Notes: generated by a model from the sequence alone, not told the origin. DNA of 64,000 bases from Edaphosphingomonas laterariae (GCF_900188165.1 NZ_FZOS01000001.1:186001-250000), one strand, 5' to 3'; shown: positions 1 to 9,115, counted from the stretch's first letter. Numbers and translations are program-made.

Positions 1-1
1 T

Positions 2-1291
2 GCCCCGCTTCGTATCCTGCTCACCTGCATCGCCGCGATCGTCGGGTTCGGCCTGGCCTTCATGCTCGGCGCGGGGGGCGAACCTGCCGCACTGACCGGT
101 GCGATCGCCGCCTTGGGCGCGTGGTTCGCCTGGCACGCCCACGCCCCCGAACCCAGCGTCGAGCCCGCCGGAGACGAAACGCCCCAGCCCAGCTTGGACG
201 AGGTGATGGAGGCGATCGACGATCCCATGTTGCTGGTCAGCGGGCAGATCGTCACCGTCGCCAATGCCGCCGCGCGCGCGGTTCTGGGCGATCACATCAT
301 CGGGGAAGACGTGCGGCTGGCGATTCGCCACCCGGCGGCGACCGACAGGCTGACCCTCCGGCGCACGGCGGACGATGGCGCCGATGACGCACCGATCGAA
401 CTGGTCGGCATCGGCGATCGCGAACGGCGGTGGGAACTTGTCGTCCATCCCATCTGGGGGCGCGGGCTGCTCGTCCGGTTGGCGGATCGCACCGGCACCC
501 ATGCCGCCGAAAAGATGCGCGTCGATTTCGTCGCCAACGCCAGCCACGAACTGCGCACGCCGCTCGCCACCCTGCTCGGCTTCATCGAGACGCTGGAGGA
601 CGGCAAGGCCGCCGAAAACCCCGCGACGCGCGGCCGTTTCCTCAAGATCATGTTCGGCGAAGCCAAGCGGATGCAGCGTCTTGTCGACGATCTGATGTCG
701 CTGTCGCGCATCGAAGCGGAAAAATACAGCGTGCCGCAAACCCCCGTCGCGCTTGCCCCGTTGATCGAGGATGTGCGCGGCGCTTTCCACAATGGCATCG
801 TCGAAAATGGCGATCGCGTCGTCGTCGACATTGCGGCCGATGTCCCGCCGATCTCGGGCGACAAGGTGCAGATCTCGCAACTCCTGCACAATCTCATCGG
901 CAACGCCCTGAAATATGGCCGTCCCGGCTCTCCAGTGCGGGTCACGGTCAAGCCGGCGTCGGGCAATATGGTGAAGCTGTGCGTGCGCGATGAGGGCGAA
1001 GGCATTCCGGCCGAACATATCCCGCGACTCACCGAGCGATTCTATCGCGTCGATCCCGGCCGCAGCCGCTCGCTGGGTGGAACGGGCCTTGGCCTGGCCA
1101 TCGTGAAACATATCGTCGAGCGGCATCGCGGCAGGCTGGAAATCCGCAGCGAAGTGGGCCGTGGAACATTGGTGAGCGTGTTCCTGCCCGCCGCAATCGC
1201 ACCCCAAATGGGGGCGCTGTCATCAAAGAGTCACGCAAACGTCACAGAGGGCACCCCGAACCGCACTAGCGCGCACATCGACCCGGCTTGA
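2..1291 (+). CDS. phoR: Phosphate regulon sensor histidine kinase PhoR (5' end outside window)
   Basis: Inner-membrane sensor kinase that phosphorylates PhoB when phosphate is low. The frame is open from the window edge, so the first residues are missing; the first internal ATG (62) falls in the middle of a hydrophobic stretch and is not a credible start. The N-terminus shows two hydrophobic segments with a short turn, then a PAS-like region. The HisKA box has the phosphoacceptor in ASHELRTPL (His codon at 545). The ATPase domain follows, with an N-box (LIGNALKYG), DEGEGIP, and GGTGLGLAIV. The last codons carry the Pho-box cluster that precedes pstS. Its place just ahead of pstSCAB-phoU-phoB matches the usual alphaproteobacterial locus and supports PhoR over other kinases. 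Confidence 0.93.
   Translation, partial: APLRILLTCIAAIVGFGLAFMLGAGGEPAALTGAIAALGAWFAWHAHAPEPSVEPAGDETPQPSLDEVMEAIDDPMLLVSGQIVTVANAAARAVLGDHIIGEDVRLAIRHPAATDRLTLRRTADDGADDAPIELVGIGDRERRWELVVHPIWGRGLLVRLADRTGTHAAEKMRVDFVANASHELRTPLATLLGFIETLEDGKAAENPATRGRFLKIMFGEAKRMQRLVDDLMSLSRIEAEKYSVPQTPVALAPLIEDVRGAFHNGIVENGDRVVVDIAADVPPISGDKVQISQLLHNLIGNALKYGRPGSPVRVTVKPASGNMVKLCVRDEGEGIPAEHIPRLTERFYRVDPGRSRSLGGTGLGLAIVKHIVERHRGRLEIRSEVGRGTLVSVFLPAAIAPQMGALSSKSHANVTEGTPNRTSAHIDPA
1217..1245 (+). promoter_or_regulatory. Triple Pho-box half-sites upstream of pstS
   Basis: Three 7-base direct repeats lie exactly 11 bases apart: CTGTCAT at 1217, GAGTCAC at 1228 and ACGTCAC at 1239, with 4-base spacers CAAA and GCAA. 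This is the known PhoB box layout (7-mer, 4-base A-rich spacer, 7-mer), with a third unit added. The cluster is inside the phoR coding end, about 70 bases before the pstS start. It would let phosphorylated PhoB start a strong pstS transcript separate from phoR. A -10 element around 1263-1270 is possible but weak. Confidence 0.75.
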
Positions 1292-1314
1292 TCCCGGTTT
1301 CGAGGGAGGACGAT

Positions 1315-2370
1315 TTGGCTAAGTTTCACTATCTGATCGGCATGGCGGCGCTGGCGCTGGCCGGATGCCAGGGCGAAGGCGGCGCTGGCGATGCCGGCGG
1401 CGGCTCGCGCGATCAGATCCGCGCGGTCGGTTCGTCCACCGTCTATCCCTTCACCACGGCCGTTGCCGAACAGTTCCCGCGCAAGTTTCCGTCCTTCAAG
1501 GCGCCGATCGTCGAATCGACCGGCACGGGCGCGGGCCTCAAGCAGTTCTGCGCCGGCGTCGGCGCGCAGTTCCCCGACGTGGCGAACGCGTCGCGCCGCA
1601 TCAAGAAGTCCGAACTGGAAGACTGCACCAAGAACGGCGTGACGGAGATCGTCGAAATCCAGGTCGGTATCGACGGCATCGCACTCGGCGAAAGCAAGGC
1701 CGGCGCCAAAATGGCGCTGAGCGAGGAAGACATCTACAAGGCGCTTGCCGCCACGCCTTATGGCAAGCCCAATACCGCCAAGACCTGGAAGGATGTGAAC
1801 GCGGCCCTGCCGGCAGTCGCCATCAAGGTTTTCGGCCCGCCGCCGACCAGCGGCACGCGCGACGCCTTCGCCGAACTCATCCTCGAAAAGGGTTGCGACG
1901 CCAATGCGGAGATGAAGACGCTCAAGGAAGCCGACAAGGACAAGCACAAGGAAGTGTGCACCAAGGTCCGCGAAGACGGCGCCTATGTCGAATCCGGCGA
2001 AAACGACAATCTCATCGTCCAGAAGCTCGTCGCCAATCCCGATGCGCTGGGCGTGTTCGGCTACAGCTTCCTCGAGGAAAATCTCGACAAGGTGCAGGGC
2101 GTAAAGCTTCAGGGCGTCGAGCCCACCTACGAAACGATCGCCAGCTACAAATATCCCGGCGCCCGCCCGCTCTTCATCTACGTCAAGAGCGCGCATCTGA
2201 AGGCCATTCCCGGCCTGAAGGAATTTGTCGGCGAATATGCCAACGCCTGGAACCCCGAAACCGGCTATCTGAAGCGCCGTGGCCTGATCGCCGCGCCTGA
2301 CGACGTTCGCGCCAAGAATGTCGACATCGCGACCAAGCTGACCCCGCTCGATCCGGCCACGATCGACTGA
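1315..2370 (+). CDS. pstS: Phosphate ABC transporter substrate-binding lipoprotein PstS
   Basis: Periplasmic high-affinity phosphate-binding component of the PstSCAB importer. I chose TTG 1315 because the strong ribosome site GGGAGG lies just upstream at about 1304-1309. This gives a 351-residue protein with a short signal peptide and the lipobox LAGC (Cys18), so it is probably a lipoprotein. The longer reading from TTG 1288 overlaps the phoR stop and has no ribosome site. Phosphate-binding landmarks are GSSTVYPF near the N-terminus, STGTGAG, and TSGTRDAF in the middle. A strong hairpin follows the stop codon. Confidence 0.93.
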   Translation: MAKFHYLIGMAALALAGCQGEGGAGDAGGGSRDQIRAVGSSTVYPFTTAVAEQFPRKFPSFKAPIVESTGTGAGLKQFCAGVGAQFPDVANASRRIKKSELEDCTKNGVTEIVEIQVGIDGIALGESKAGAKMALSEEDIYKALAATPYGKPNTAKTWKDVNAALPAVAIKVFGPPPTSGTRDAFAELILEKGCDANAEMKTLKEADKDKHKEVCTKVREDGAYVESGENDNLIVQKLVANPDALGVFGYSFLEENLDKVQGVKLQGVEPTYETIASYKYPGARPLFIYVKSAHLKAIPGLKEFVGEYANAWNPETGYLKRRGLIAAPDDVRAKNVDIATKLTPLDPATID

Positions 2371-2377
2371 ACCCTGC

Positions 2378-2403
2378 CCGCCCCGGCGGCAGCGCCGGGG
2401 CGG
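2378..2403 (+). promoter_or_regulatory. pstS-pstC intercistronic hairpin
   Basis: A perfect 11-bp GC-rich stem (2378-2388 with 2393-2403) with loop GCAG sits 7 bases after the pstS stop and 29 bases before the pstC start. No T-run follows, so it is not a classical terminator. In other binding-protein operons such hairpins protect the upstream message or partly stop transcription, giving excess binding protein over permease. That role is inferred here. Confidence 0.6.
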
Positions 2404-2432
2404 CACCTGCAACGACACGGAAGGCCTGAGCC

Positions 2433-3818
2433 TTGTCCAACCTCGCCATCCTGTTCCTGATCCTGGGCCTCGGCCTCGTCGCGTGGCTCACCGCCCGCGC
2501 GAAGGCCGCCGGTTTCCAGCCGGTCGGGGGGATCCGGCCGCACAGCCGGCCCAACCATCATGGCTGGTATGTCGCGCTGTGGGCGATCGTCCCGGCGCTG
2601 ATCTTCCTTGCCGTGTGGAGCAATATCGCCCCGGGCCTGACCATGGCGGCCGCGATCGACACACCGGCGGGGGCCACCCTGCCGGCAGCGGGCATGGAAC
2701 GTTCCGCGATCCTGGCCGAGGTGCGCGGGCTCGCTTCCGGTCGCGTTCAGGGCGGCTTCTATCCGCTCGCGCAGGAAATGGTGCCGGCCTATCAGGCCGC
2801 GCAGACGCGCTACGGCATCGCCGCCGCCGCACTGGCCGTGATCCTGGCGCTGGCCGGCGGGGCCTTCGCCTTCACCCGCCTGCGGCCCGATTTCCGCGCG
2901 CGCACCCGGGTCGAACGGGTCGTGATGATCGGCCTGCTCGTCGCATCGCTCATCGCCATCCTCACCACGATCGGCATCGTCGGTTCGCTGCTGTTCGAAA
3001 CGATGCGCTTCTTCTCCAAGGTGTCGCCGGTCGAATTCCTGTTCGGAACGACATGGAGCCCGCAGACCGCGATGCGCGCCGACCAGGTCGGCTCGTCCGG
3101 GGCTTTCGGCGCGATCCCGTTGTTCTGGGGCACGATCTTCATCGGCGCGATCATCGCGATGGTCGTCGCGATCCCGCTGGGCATGATGAGCGCCATCTAT
3201 CTGACGCAATATGCCGCCCCCGGCGTCCGCAAGTGGATGAAGCCGGTGCTCGAAGTGCTCGCCGGCGTGCCGACCGTCGTCTACGGTTATTTCGCCGCGC
3301 TCACGGTGGCCCCGGCCATCCGCGATTTCGCCGCCTTCCTTCACATCCCCGGCGCCTCGTCGGAATCCGCGCTCGCCGCCGGCCTTGTCATGGGCATCAT
3401 GATCATCCCCTTCGTCTCGTCGATGGCGGATGATTCCATCGCCGCCGTGCCGCAGGCGATGCGCGATGGCAGCCTCGCCATGGGTGCCACCACATCCGAA
3501 ACGATCAGCAAGGTGCTGGTTCCGGCGGCGCTTCCGGGCGTCGTGGGCGGCGTGCTCCTCGCCGTCAGCCGCGCGATCGGCGAAACGATGATCGTGGTGA
3601 TGGCCGCCGGCCTTGCCGCCAACATGACTGCAAACCCCTTCGCCAGCGTGACCACGGTGACCACCCAGATCGTTCAGTTGCTGACCGGCGATCAGGAATT
3701 CGACAGCCCCAAGACGCTCGCCGCCTTCGCGCTGGGCCTGGTGCTGTTCATCGTCACGCTGCTGCTCAACATCGTCGCCCTGCGCGTCGTGAAGAAATAT
3801 CGGGAAGCGTATGAATAG
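2433..3818 (+). CDS. pstC: Phosphate ABC transporter permease PstC
   Basis: One of the two membrane subunits of the phosphate importer. It starts at TTG 2433, 8 bases after GGAAGG. At 461 residues it is much longer than the E. coli protein (about 320). The extra length is an N-terminal extension with one to three hydrophobic segments and a soluble stretch. The binding-protein-dependent permease fold occupies roughly residues 230-455, with the coupling-loop region around AVPQAMRDGSLAMGATTSET contacting the ATPase. The stop overlaps the pstA start by 8 bases, which indicates translational coupling. Such long PstC forms are common in alphaproteobacteria. Confidence 0.93.
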   Translation: MSNLAILFLILGLGLVAWLTARAKAAGFQPVGGIRPHSRPNHHGWYVALWAIVPALIFLAVWSNIAPGLTMAAAIDTPAGATLPAAGMERSAILAEVRGLASGRVQGGFYPLAQEMVPAYQAAQTRYGIAAAALAVILALAGGAFAFTRLRPDFRARTRVERVVMIGLLVASLIAILTTIGIVGSLLFETMRFFSKVSPVEFLFGTTWSPQTAMRADQVGSSGAFGAIPLFWGTIFIGAIIAMVVAIPLGMMSAIYLTQYAAPGVRKWMKPVLEVLAGVPTVVYGYFAALTVAPAIRDFAAFLHIPGASSESALAAGLVMGIMIIPFVSSMADDSIAAVPQAMRDGSLAMGATTSETISKVLVPAALPGVVGGVLLAVSRAIGETMIVVMAAGLAANMTANPFASVTTVTTQIVQLLTGDQEFDSPKTLAAFALGLVLFIVTLLLNIVALRVVKKYREAYE

Positions 3819-5088
3819 TCCGATCCCCGTGCCTGCCACGCCGCGCACGCCGACCGACTGGAACAGCCCGGCGATGCAGAACCGCATCCGCCGCCGCTAC
3901 GCCGCGGAACGCCGCTTCAAGGCGCTGGGCCTCGTCTCCATCCTGGTTTCAGCCGCCTTCCTCGCCTTCCTGCTGATCACCATGGTCGGCAATGGCGCGC
4001 GCGGCTTCACGCAGACCGAGATCCGGCTGCCGGTCGATTTCGCGCGCTCGACGCTGATGCTCGATCCCGCGGCGCTCAAGGGCTTCGGCGCTGATGCCGC
4101 GCTCGCCGGCGCCGACATCGAAGGCGTCACCGCTGCTGCGGCGGACGCGGCCTTCGGCGACGGCGGCGCGCGCCTGCTCTCCGACGGCGCCTGGCTCAGC
4201 GTGCGCGAAGCGATCAAGGAGCGTCCGGAAGTCCTGCAAGGCAAGGCGGATATCTGGGTGCCCGCCGCCACGTCGGTCGATCTCGCCGCCAAGGGCGATG
4301 GCGACGCTGCCGGGGAAGCCGCTTATGCGCGGTTGAAGGCTGCCAATGCGGTGCAGACCGGCATCAACCTGACCTTCCTCACCAAGGCGGATTCCACGGA
4401 TCCGACGCTCGTCGGCATCTGGGGCGCGCTCAAGGGATCGCTGGTCACGATGTTCGTGACGCTGATCCTGGCCTTCCCGATCGGCGTGCTCTCCGCGCTC
4501 TATCTCGAAGAATATGCGCCCCGGAACCGCTGGACCGATCTGATCGAGGTGTCGATCAACAATCTGGCGGCGGTGCCGTCGATCATCTTCGGTCTGCTTG
4601 GCCTCGCGGTATTCCTCAACTTCATGCACCTGCCGCGCTCGGCGCCGCTGGTCGGCGGCCTTACGCTGGCGTTGATGACGATGCCCGTCATCGTCATCGC
4701 CGGCCGCAACGCCATCAAGTCGGTTCCGCCGTCGATCCGCGATGCCGCGCTCGGCATCGGCGCCAGCCGCGTGCAGGTGGTGTTCCATCATGTGCTGCCG
4801 CTCGCGCTGCCGGGCATTCTCACCGGCACGATCATCGGCATGGCCCGCGCGCTCGGCGAAACCGCGCCGCTGCTGATGATCGGCATGCGCGCCTTCCTCG
4901 CCTCGCCGCCGGGCGGCATCACCGATCCGGCGACCGTGCTTCCCGTCCAGATCTTCCTCTGGTCGGATGAAGTCAGCCGTGGTTTCGTCGAAAAGACGTC
5001 CGCTGCGATCATCGTCCTGCTGGTCTTCCTGCTCGCGATGAACGGCCTCGCCATCTATCTTCGCAATCGCTTCGAAAGACGCTGGTAA
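3811..5088 (+). CDS. pstA: Phosphate ABC transporter permease PstA
   Basis: Second membrane subunit of the phosphate importer, 425 residues against about 295 in E. coli. It has a membrane segment near residues 30-55, then an inserted soluble region (about 60-185) resembling the DUF3333 domain of alphaproteobacterial PstA. The transport permease domain follows from about residue 200. The coupling motif area reads [17 protein letters not shown], with the conserved ALGETAPLL later. The ATG at 3811 lies within the pstC end, and the stop shares one base with the pstB start. Confidence 0.93.
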   Translation: MNSPIPVPATPRTPTDWNSPAMQNRIRRRYAAERRFKALGLVSILVSAAFLAFLLITMVGNGARGFTQTEIRLPVDFARSTLMLDPAALKGFGADAALAGADIEGVTAAAADAAFGDGGARLLSDGAWLSVREAIKERPEVLQGKADIWVPAATSVDLAAKGDGDAAGEAAYARLKAANAVQTGINLTFLTKADSTDPTLVGIWGALKGSLVTMFVTLILAFPIGVLSALYLEEYAPRNRWTDLIEVSINNLAAVPSIIFGLLGLAVFLNFMHLPRSAPLVGGLTLALMTMPVIVIAGRNAIKSVPPSIRDAALGIGASRVQVVFHHVLPLALPGILTGTIIGMARALGETAPLLMIGMRAFLASPPGGITDPATVLPVQIFLWSDEVSRGFVEKTSAAIIVLLVFLLAMNGLAIYLRNRFERRW

Positions 5089-5900
5089 TGAACGACCACA
5101 CGCTCAACGACATTGCCGCGCATCAGCCTGCCGCGACCGAAGGCACGCTCAAGATGGCTGCGCGCAACGTCAACGTCTTCTACGGCGCCAAGCAGGCGAT
5201 CCGGGACGTCTCGATCGACGTAACGCAGGAAAATGTGACGGCCTTCATCGGCCCGTCGGGGTGTGGCAAGTCCACCTTCCTGCGCACGCTGAACCGGATG
5301 AACGACACCGTGGCTTCGGCCCGCGTCGAAGGCCAGATCACGCTCGATGGCGAGGATATCTACTCCCCGTCGATGGACGTGGTGCAATTGCGCGCCCGCG
5401 TTGGCATGGTGTTCCAGAAACCGAACCCCTTCCCCAAGTCGATCTACGAAAATGTCGCTTATGGCCCGCGCATCCACGGCCTTGCCGCCGCCAAGGCCGA
5501 CATGGACCAGATCGTCGAAAAGTCGCTGAAGCGCGCGGGCCTGTGGGAAGAAGTGAAGGATCGCCTGACCGACAGCGGCACCGCCCTCTCCGGCGGCCAG
5601 CAGCAGCGCCTGTGCATCGCCCGCGCCATCGCGGTCGATCCCGAGGTGATCCTGATGGACGAACCCTGTTCGGCGCTCGATCCCATCGCCACCGCCAAGA
5701 TCGAGGAACTGATCCACGAACTGCGCGGCCGCTATGCGATCGTGATCGTCACGCACAACATGCAGCAGGCGGCCCGCGTGTCGCAGCGCACCGCCTTTTT
5801 CCACCTCGGCACGCTCGTCGAATATGGCGACACGTCCGAGATCTTCACCAATCCCCGCGAAACGCGGACCAAGGATTACATCACCGGCCGTTACGGCTGA
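5088..5900 (+). CDS. pstB: Phosphate ABC transporter ATP-binding protein PstB
   Basis: Cytoplasmic ATPase that powers phosphate import, 270 residues. Clear ABC motifs are Walker [10 protein letters not shown], the Q-loop region [10 protein letters not shown] (typical of PstB), signature [14 protein letters not shown], Walker [14 protein letters not shown] and the switch His in VTHNMQQA. The C-terminal [12 protein letters not shown] is also typical of PstB. The start overlaps the pstA stop by one base (TAATG). Confidence 0.96.
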   Translation: MNDHTLNDIAAHQPAATEGTLKMAARNVNVFYGAKQAIRDVSIDVTQENVTAFIGPSGCGKSTFLRTLNRMNDTVASARVEGQITLDGEDIYSPSMDVVQLRARVGMVFQKPNPFPKSIYENVAYGPRIHGLAAAKADMDQIVEKSLKRAGLWEEVKDRLTDSGTALSGGQQQRLCIARAIAVDPEVILMDEPCSALDPIATAKIEELIHELRGRYAIVIVTHNMQQAARVSQRTAFFHLGTLVEYGDTSEIFTNPRETRTKDYITGRYG

Positions 5901-5913
5901 GGAGACGCGATAG

Positions 5914-6618
5914 ATGGCCACCACCGGGCACACCGTAAAGGCATTCGACGAAGATCTCGGCCAGCTGCGTGCGCTGGTCGCCGAAATGGGCGGCCGGGCC
6001 GAAGCTGCGCTCGCGGGCGCCATCCAGGCGCTCGTCCGGCGCGATCTCGAGGCCGCCGCCGCGATCATCGAGGATGACAAGAAGATCGACGCGCTCGAGG
6101 TCGAGATCGAACGCCAGGCGATCCGCCTGATCGCGCTGCGCGCGCCGATGGCGGACGATCTTCGCGACGTCCTCGCCGCGATGAAGATTTCGGGCGTGAT
6201 CGAGCGCATGGGCGATTACGCGAAGAACATCGCCAAGCGCGTCCACATGCTCAACGACGTCAAGGGTATCGAGCCGATCTCGATCCTGCCGGCGATGGCG
6301 CGATCGGTGTCGGACATGGTTCACGCCGTGCTCGATGCCTATGCCCGCCGCGACGCCGAAGGCGCGGTGCGCGTCGCCGAAAGCGACCGTACGGTCGATG
6401 ATTTCTACAACAGCATCTTCCGCACGCTGCTGACGCACATGATGGAAAACCCGCACACCATCACCGCGTCGACGCATCTGCTGTTCATCGCCAAGAACCT
6501 CGAACGCATCGGCGATCACGCAACCAACGTCGCCGAGATGGTCTATTACGCCGCCACCGGCAAGCAGATGGCCGAGCGCGCGAAGGGCGAAGACCCCCTC
6601 GCCGCCGAAGAGGAGTAA
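5914..6618 (+). CDS. phoU: Phosphate signalling protein PhoU
   Basis: Cytoplasmic all-helical regulator (234 residues) that links transporter state to PhoR, keeping the regulon off when phosphate is plentiful. It shows the tandem three-helix PhoU repeats with metal-binding patterns of the family (for example RMGDYAKNIAKR in the first repeat and ERIGDHATNVAEMV in the second). The ribosome site GAGGAGACG lies before ATG 5914. It sits 13 bases after pstB and 5 bases before phoB, in one operon. Confidence 0.95.
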   Translation: MATTGHTVKAFDEDLGQLRALVAEMGGRAEAALAGAIQALVRRDLEAAAAIIEDDKKIDALEVEIERQAIRLIALRAPMADDLRDVLAAMKISGVIERMGDYAKNIAKRVHMLNDVKGIEPISILPAMARSVSDMVHAVLDAYARRDAEGAVRVAESDRTVDDFYNSIFRTLLTHMMENPHTITASTHLLFIAKNLERIGDHATNVAEMVYYAATGKQMAERAKGEDPLAAEEE

Positions 6619-6623
6619 GACGC

Positions 6624-7322
6624 ATGGCCCGTGCCCGCCTGCTGCTCGTCGAGGACGATGCCGCGCTGGCCGAACTGCTCGTCTGGCATTTCGAGCGCGA
6701 GGAGTTCGAGGTTGAACACACGCCCGATGGGGAAGAGGCCTTGCTGCTCGCGCAGGAAAGCCCGCCCGATCTCGTGCTGCTCGATTGGATGATCGAAGGC
6801 CTGTCGGGGATCGAGGTCTGCCGCCGCCTGCGCCGCCTGCCCGATACCGCCAATGTGCCGATCATCATGCTCACGGCGCGCGGCGAGGAAGAGGATCGCG
6901 TGCGCGGGCTCGAAACCGGCGCGGACGATTATGTCACCAAGCCCTTCTCTCCGCGCGAGCTTGTCGCGCGTGTCGGCGCGGTGCTGCGCCGCGTGCGCCC
7001 CGCGCTCGCCGGCGAGCGGCTGAACTATTCGGACATCGAGATGGATACGGTGAGCCACAAGGTTCGCCGCGATGGCGCCACCGTGCCGCTCGGCCCCACC
7101 GAATTCCGGCTGCTCAAGCATTTCCTCGAGCATCCCGGCCGCGTCTTCTCGCGCGAACGGCTGCTCGATTCGGTCTGGGGACGCGACAGCGACATCGAAC
7201 CCCGCACGGTCGACGTCCACATCCGCCGGCTTCGCAAGGCGATCAACGATGGCGGTCGTCCGGATATCATCCGCACCGTCCGCTCGGCGGGCTACGCGCT
7301 CGACGCCGAAGGCGCGCTCTAA
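6624..7322 (+). CDS. phoB: Phosphate regulon response regulator PhoB
   Basis: Two-component regulator, 232 residues, that binds Pho boxes. Receiver domain: acidic pair Asp11/Asp12, phosphorylation site Asp54 (VLLDWM), Thr84 and Lys106 (YVTKPFSP). The C-terminal winged-helix OmpR/PhoB DNA-binding domain spans about 130-228 (LGPTEFRLLKHFLEHP, RTVDVHIRRLRKAI). As the last gene of the phoR-pst-phoU-phoB unit, its own level would rise with the pst message. Confidence 0.95.
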   Translation: MARARLLLVEDDAALAELLVWHFEREEFEVEHTPDGEEALLLAQESPPDLVLLDWMIEGLSGIEVCRRLRRLPDTANVPIIMLTARGEEEDRVRGLETGADDYVTKPFSPRELVARVGAVLRRVRPALAGERLNYSDIEMDTVSHKVRRDGATVPLGPTEFRLLKHFLEHPGRVFSRERLLDSVWGRDSDIEPRTVDVHIRRLRKAINDGGRPDIIRTVRSAGYALDAEGAL

Positions 7323-7337
7323 AAGGTTCGTTCGCAT

Positions 7338-7370
7338 CTGCGGTGGGAGCCATTCCAGCCCCCACCGCAG
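7338..7370. terminator. Hairpin between convergent phoB and chemoreceptor genes
   Basis: A 13-base arm (7338-7350) pairs with 7358-7370 with one mismatch and a 7-base loop. It lies 15 bases after the phoB stop and 29 bases from the end of the opposing gene. There is no T-run on either side, so factor-independent termination is uncertain. The position suggests a shared 3' end structure. Confidence 0.45.
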
Positions 7371-7399
7371 GCGATCCGCATCAATCGCGCGTCATGTTG

Positions 7400-8716
7400 T
7401 CAGACGACGCGAAGCGCCTGTCTGGCCGTCATCGAGCGCCGGCCCGCAGCTTCCTCGACCGTGAAACGGCTTGCCTCGGCGCTGAGTGAAGCGACTTCCG
7501 ACGCAAGGTTGCGCGCCGCTGCCGAGCTTTCCTCGACCATCGCCGCATTCTGCTGGGTTGCGCGATCCATGGCGCCGATGGCCTGCGATATTTCCGAGAT
7601 CGCAGAGGATTGCGCCCGATTGTCGTCGGCCATGCCGGCAAGCAGGGCATGAACCTGCCCCACGTCCGTCACGATATCGGCCAACGCACTGTCGACCCGC
7701 GTCACGGCATGAACGGCCGCGCCGATATCCTCCTGCGTCGCGGTCAGTTGCTCGCGCGCCCGCTTCGCCTCTTCCTCCGACCGCATGGCCAGTGCCGATA
7801 CAAGGTCGGCCACCACGGCGAAGCCCCGCCCCGCCTCTCCGGCCCGGCCAGCTTCCACGGCCGCGTTCATCGCCAGCACGCGGGTCTGGAAAGCGATCTT
7901 GTCCAACCCCTCGATAACGGTGTCGATCCCCTTCGCACCTTCCGAAACGCGGCCCATCGTCCGCACCGCGTCGTCAGCGATCTCGCGCCCCACCTGAACG
8001 ACGCCGATCGTCCCATTGGCGCGTTCGACGGTGGTCGCGGCGGCATCGGCGGTTCTTTTCAGCCGCTCATCCATCTGCGTGACGGCGGCGGTGGTTTCCT
8101 CAAGGCTCGCCGCATTCGCTTCCGTCCGGCGCGCAAGGTCCTCCGACGCACGGGCGATTTCGATCGATCCCGTATCGATCGTCTGCGCACTCGTCCTGAC
8201 CGAACCGATCAGATCGCGGAGCGACTCCAGCGCCGCGTTGAAATTGGCCCGAAGTTCGGCATAGCTCGCAGGATAGTCCTCGGTGATCTCCGCCGTCAGG
8301 TCGCCCTGCGCCAGCCGCTTCAGATTATCCGTCATGCCGCGCACGATTGCGGAATTGCGTTCGGCTTCGACGTTGAGGTCGATCTGTTTGCGCGCATTGT
8401 CACGAAAGGTGAACATCGCCTTGGTCATCCGGCCCACGCAATCGCGAAATTCGGTGTGGGCGATCGGGCTCTGCAAATCACCGGCGGCCAGCGCCTCCAT
8501 GCGAACGACGGTCGTGACATAAGGCGTTGCAATGGCCGAGCGGAACCATGCCCCCAGCACGATCGCGAGCAGGGTGGCGATGACGCCGCAGGTGATGCCC
8601 GCTACTGGCCCGCCCAGGACCAGGCTCATTGGTTCGATTGCCGTGATAGCCGCCATTATCCCAAACGCGATCAGCAGCTTCAGCCGGATCGGTGCCGTGG
8701 CAGTAAACCAGTTCAT
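7400..8716 (-). CDS. Methyl-accepting chemotaxis protein
   Basis: Chemoreceptor signalling protein, 438 residues from ATG 8716 (AGGAC upstream; the longer open frame adds about 50 unlikely residues). Two hydrophobic segments lie near residues 8-60 with almost no periplasmic loop, so it has no large external ligand-binding domain. HAMP-like helices follow (about 60-115, and again near 140-190), then the cytoplasmic signalling domain. The CheA/CheW-contact hairpin is a variant: IAFQTRVLAMNAAVEAGRAG. The C-terminus lacks the pentapeptide that tethers CheR/CheB in some receptors. No other che genes are nearby, so it is an orphan receptor. Confidence 0.9.
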   Translation of the reverse strand: MNWFTATAPIRLKLLIAFGIMAAITAIEPMSLVLGGPVAGITCGVIATLLAIVLGAWFRSAIATPYVTTVVRMEALAAGDLQSPIAHTEFRDCVGRMTKAMFTFRDNARKQIDLNVEAERNSAIVRGMTDNLKRLAQGDLTAEITEDYPASYAELRANFNAALESLRDLIGSVRTSAQTIDTGSIEIARASEDLARRTEANAASLEETTAAVTQMDERLKRTADAAATTVERANGTIGVVQVGREIADDAVRTMGRVSEGAKGIDTVIEGLDKIAFQTRVLAMNAAVEAGRAGEAGRGFAVVADLVSALAMRSEEEAKRAREQLTATQEDIGAAVHAVTRVDSALADIVTDVGQVHALLAGMADDNRAQSSAISEISQAIGAMDRATQQNAAMVEESSAAARNLASEVASLSAEASRFTVEEAAGRRSMTARQALRVV

Positions 8717-9115
8717 GTGATTGTCCTGTTTGGTGTCGCCTGTCGGAGACGCCATGGCCCGTCTGGTCACCGATCGGCGGATTGCGCGCTTCGGGCGTCC
8801 CGGCAACACGGACGCGTAAGGATACGGCGGTCGAGGACTCAGCGACCGCACCACGAGCAAAAAAGACAATCAGCTTTACTATCGGCACCCTGACGGGTGG
8901 CCCCCCAATTGCCCTTATAGACGCCACGCGGCTGCGATGGCTTTTCGCGCAAATTTTTGTGATCACAGCCTAAAAGAGGACTCTGCGGGCCTGCGCTACA
9001 CGGCACTTGCAGCAGCCCGATCGCGCCGGCTGGCTCCCATATTCTCGATGCATATCATCGACACGTCGCTTCACGGCATGCTAGCCGTCAGCGATAAGGC
9101 ATAAGGAGCGCACGC
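8717..9115. other. Intergenic region between chemoreceptor and NTF2-like gene
   Basis: This 399-base stretch separates two divergent genes and should hold both promoters. Visible elements are a perfect 10-base palindrome TGTGATCACA (8958-8967) and a short inverted repeat CGATG-N5-CATCG (9046-9060). On the minus strand GCCGATAG (8879-8886) resembles a flagellar-sigma -10, but no matching -35 is present. A 63-codon plus-strand frame (8782-8973) has no convincing ribosome site and I do not call it. Confidence 0.5.

Noticed and set aside
2265-3887. 540-codon minus-strand open frame
   Set aside because: Antisense of pstC; His/Asp/Gly-rich composition without motifs.
5055-6209. 384-codon minus-strand open frame
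   Set aside because: Antisense of pstB and phoU, both firmly identified.
8879-8886. GCCGATAG on the minus strand as a flagellar-sigma promoter for the chemoreceptor
   Set aside because: The matching -35 (TAAA about 15 bases upstream) is absent.
8782-8973. 63-codon plus-strand frame in the gap after the chemoreceptor
   Set aside because: No good ribosome site, no recognisable sequence features, and it overlaps the probable promoter region.
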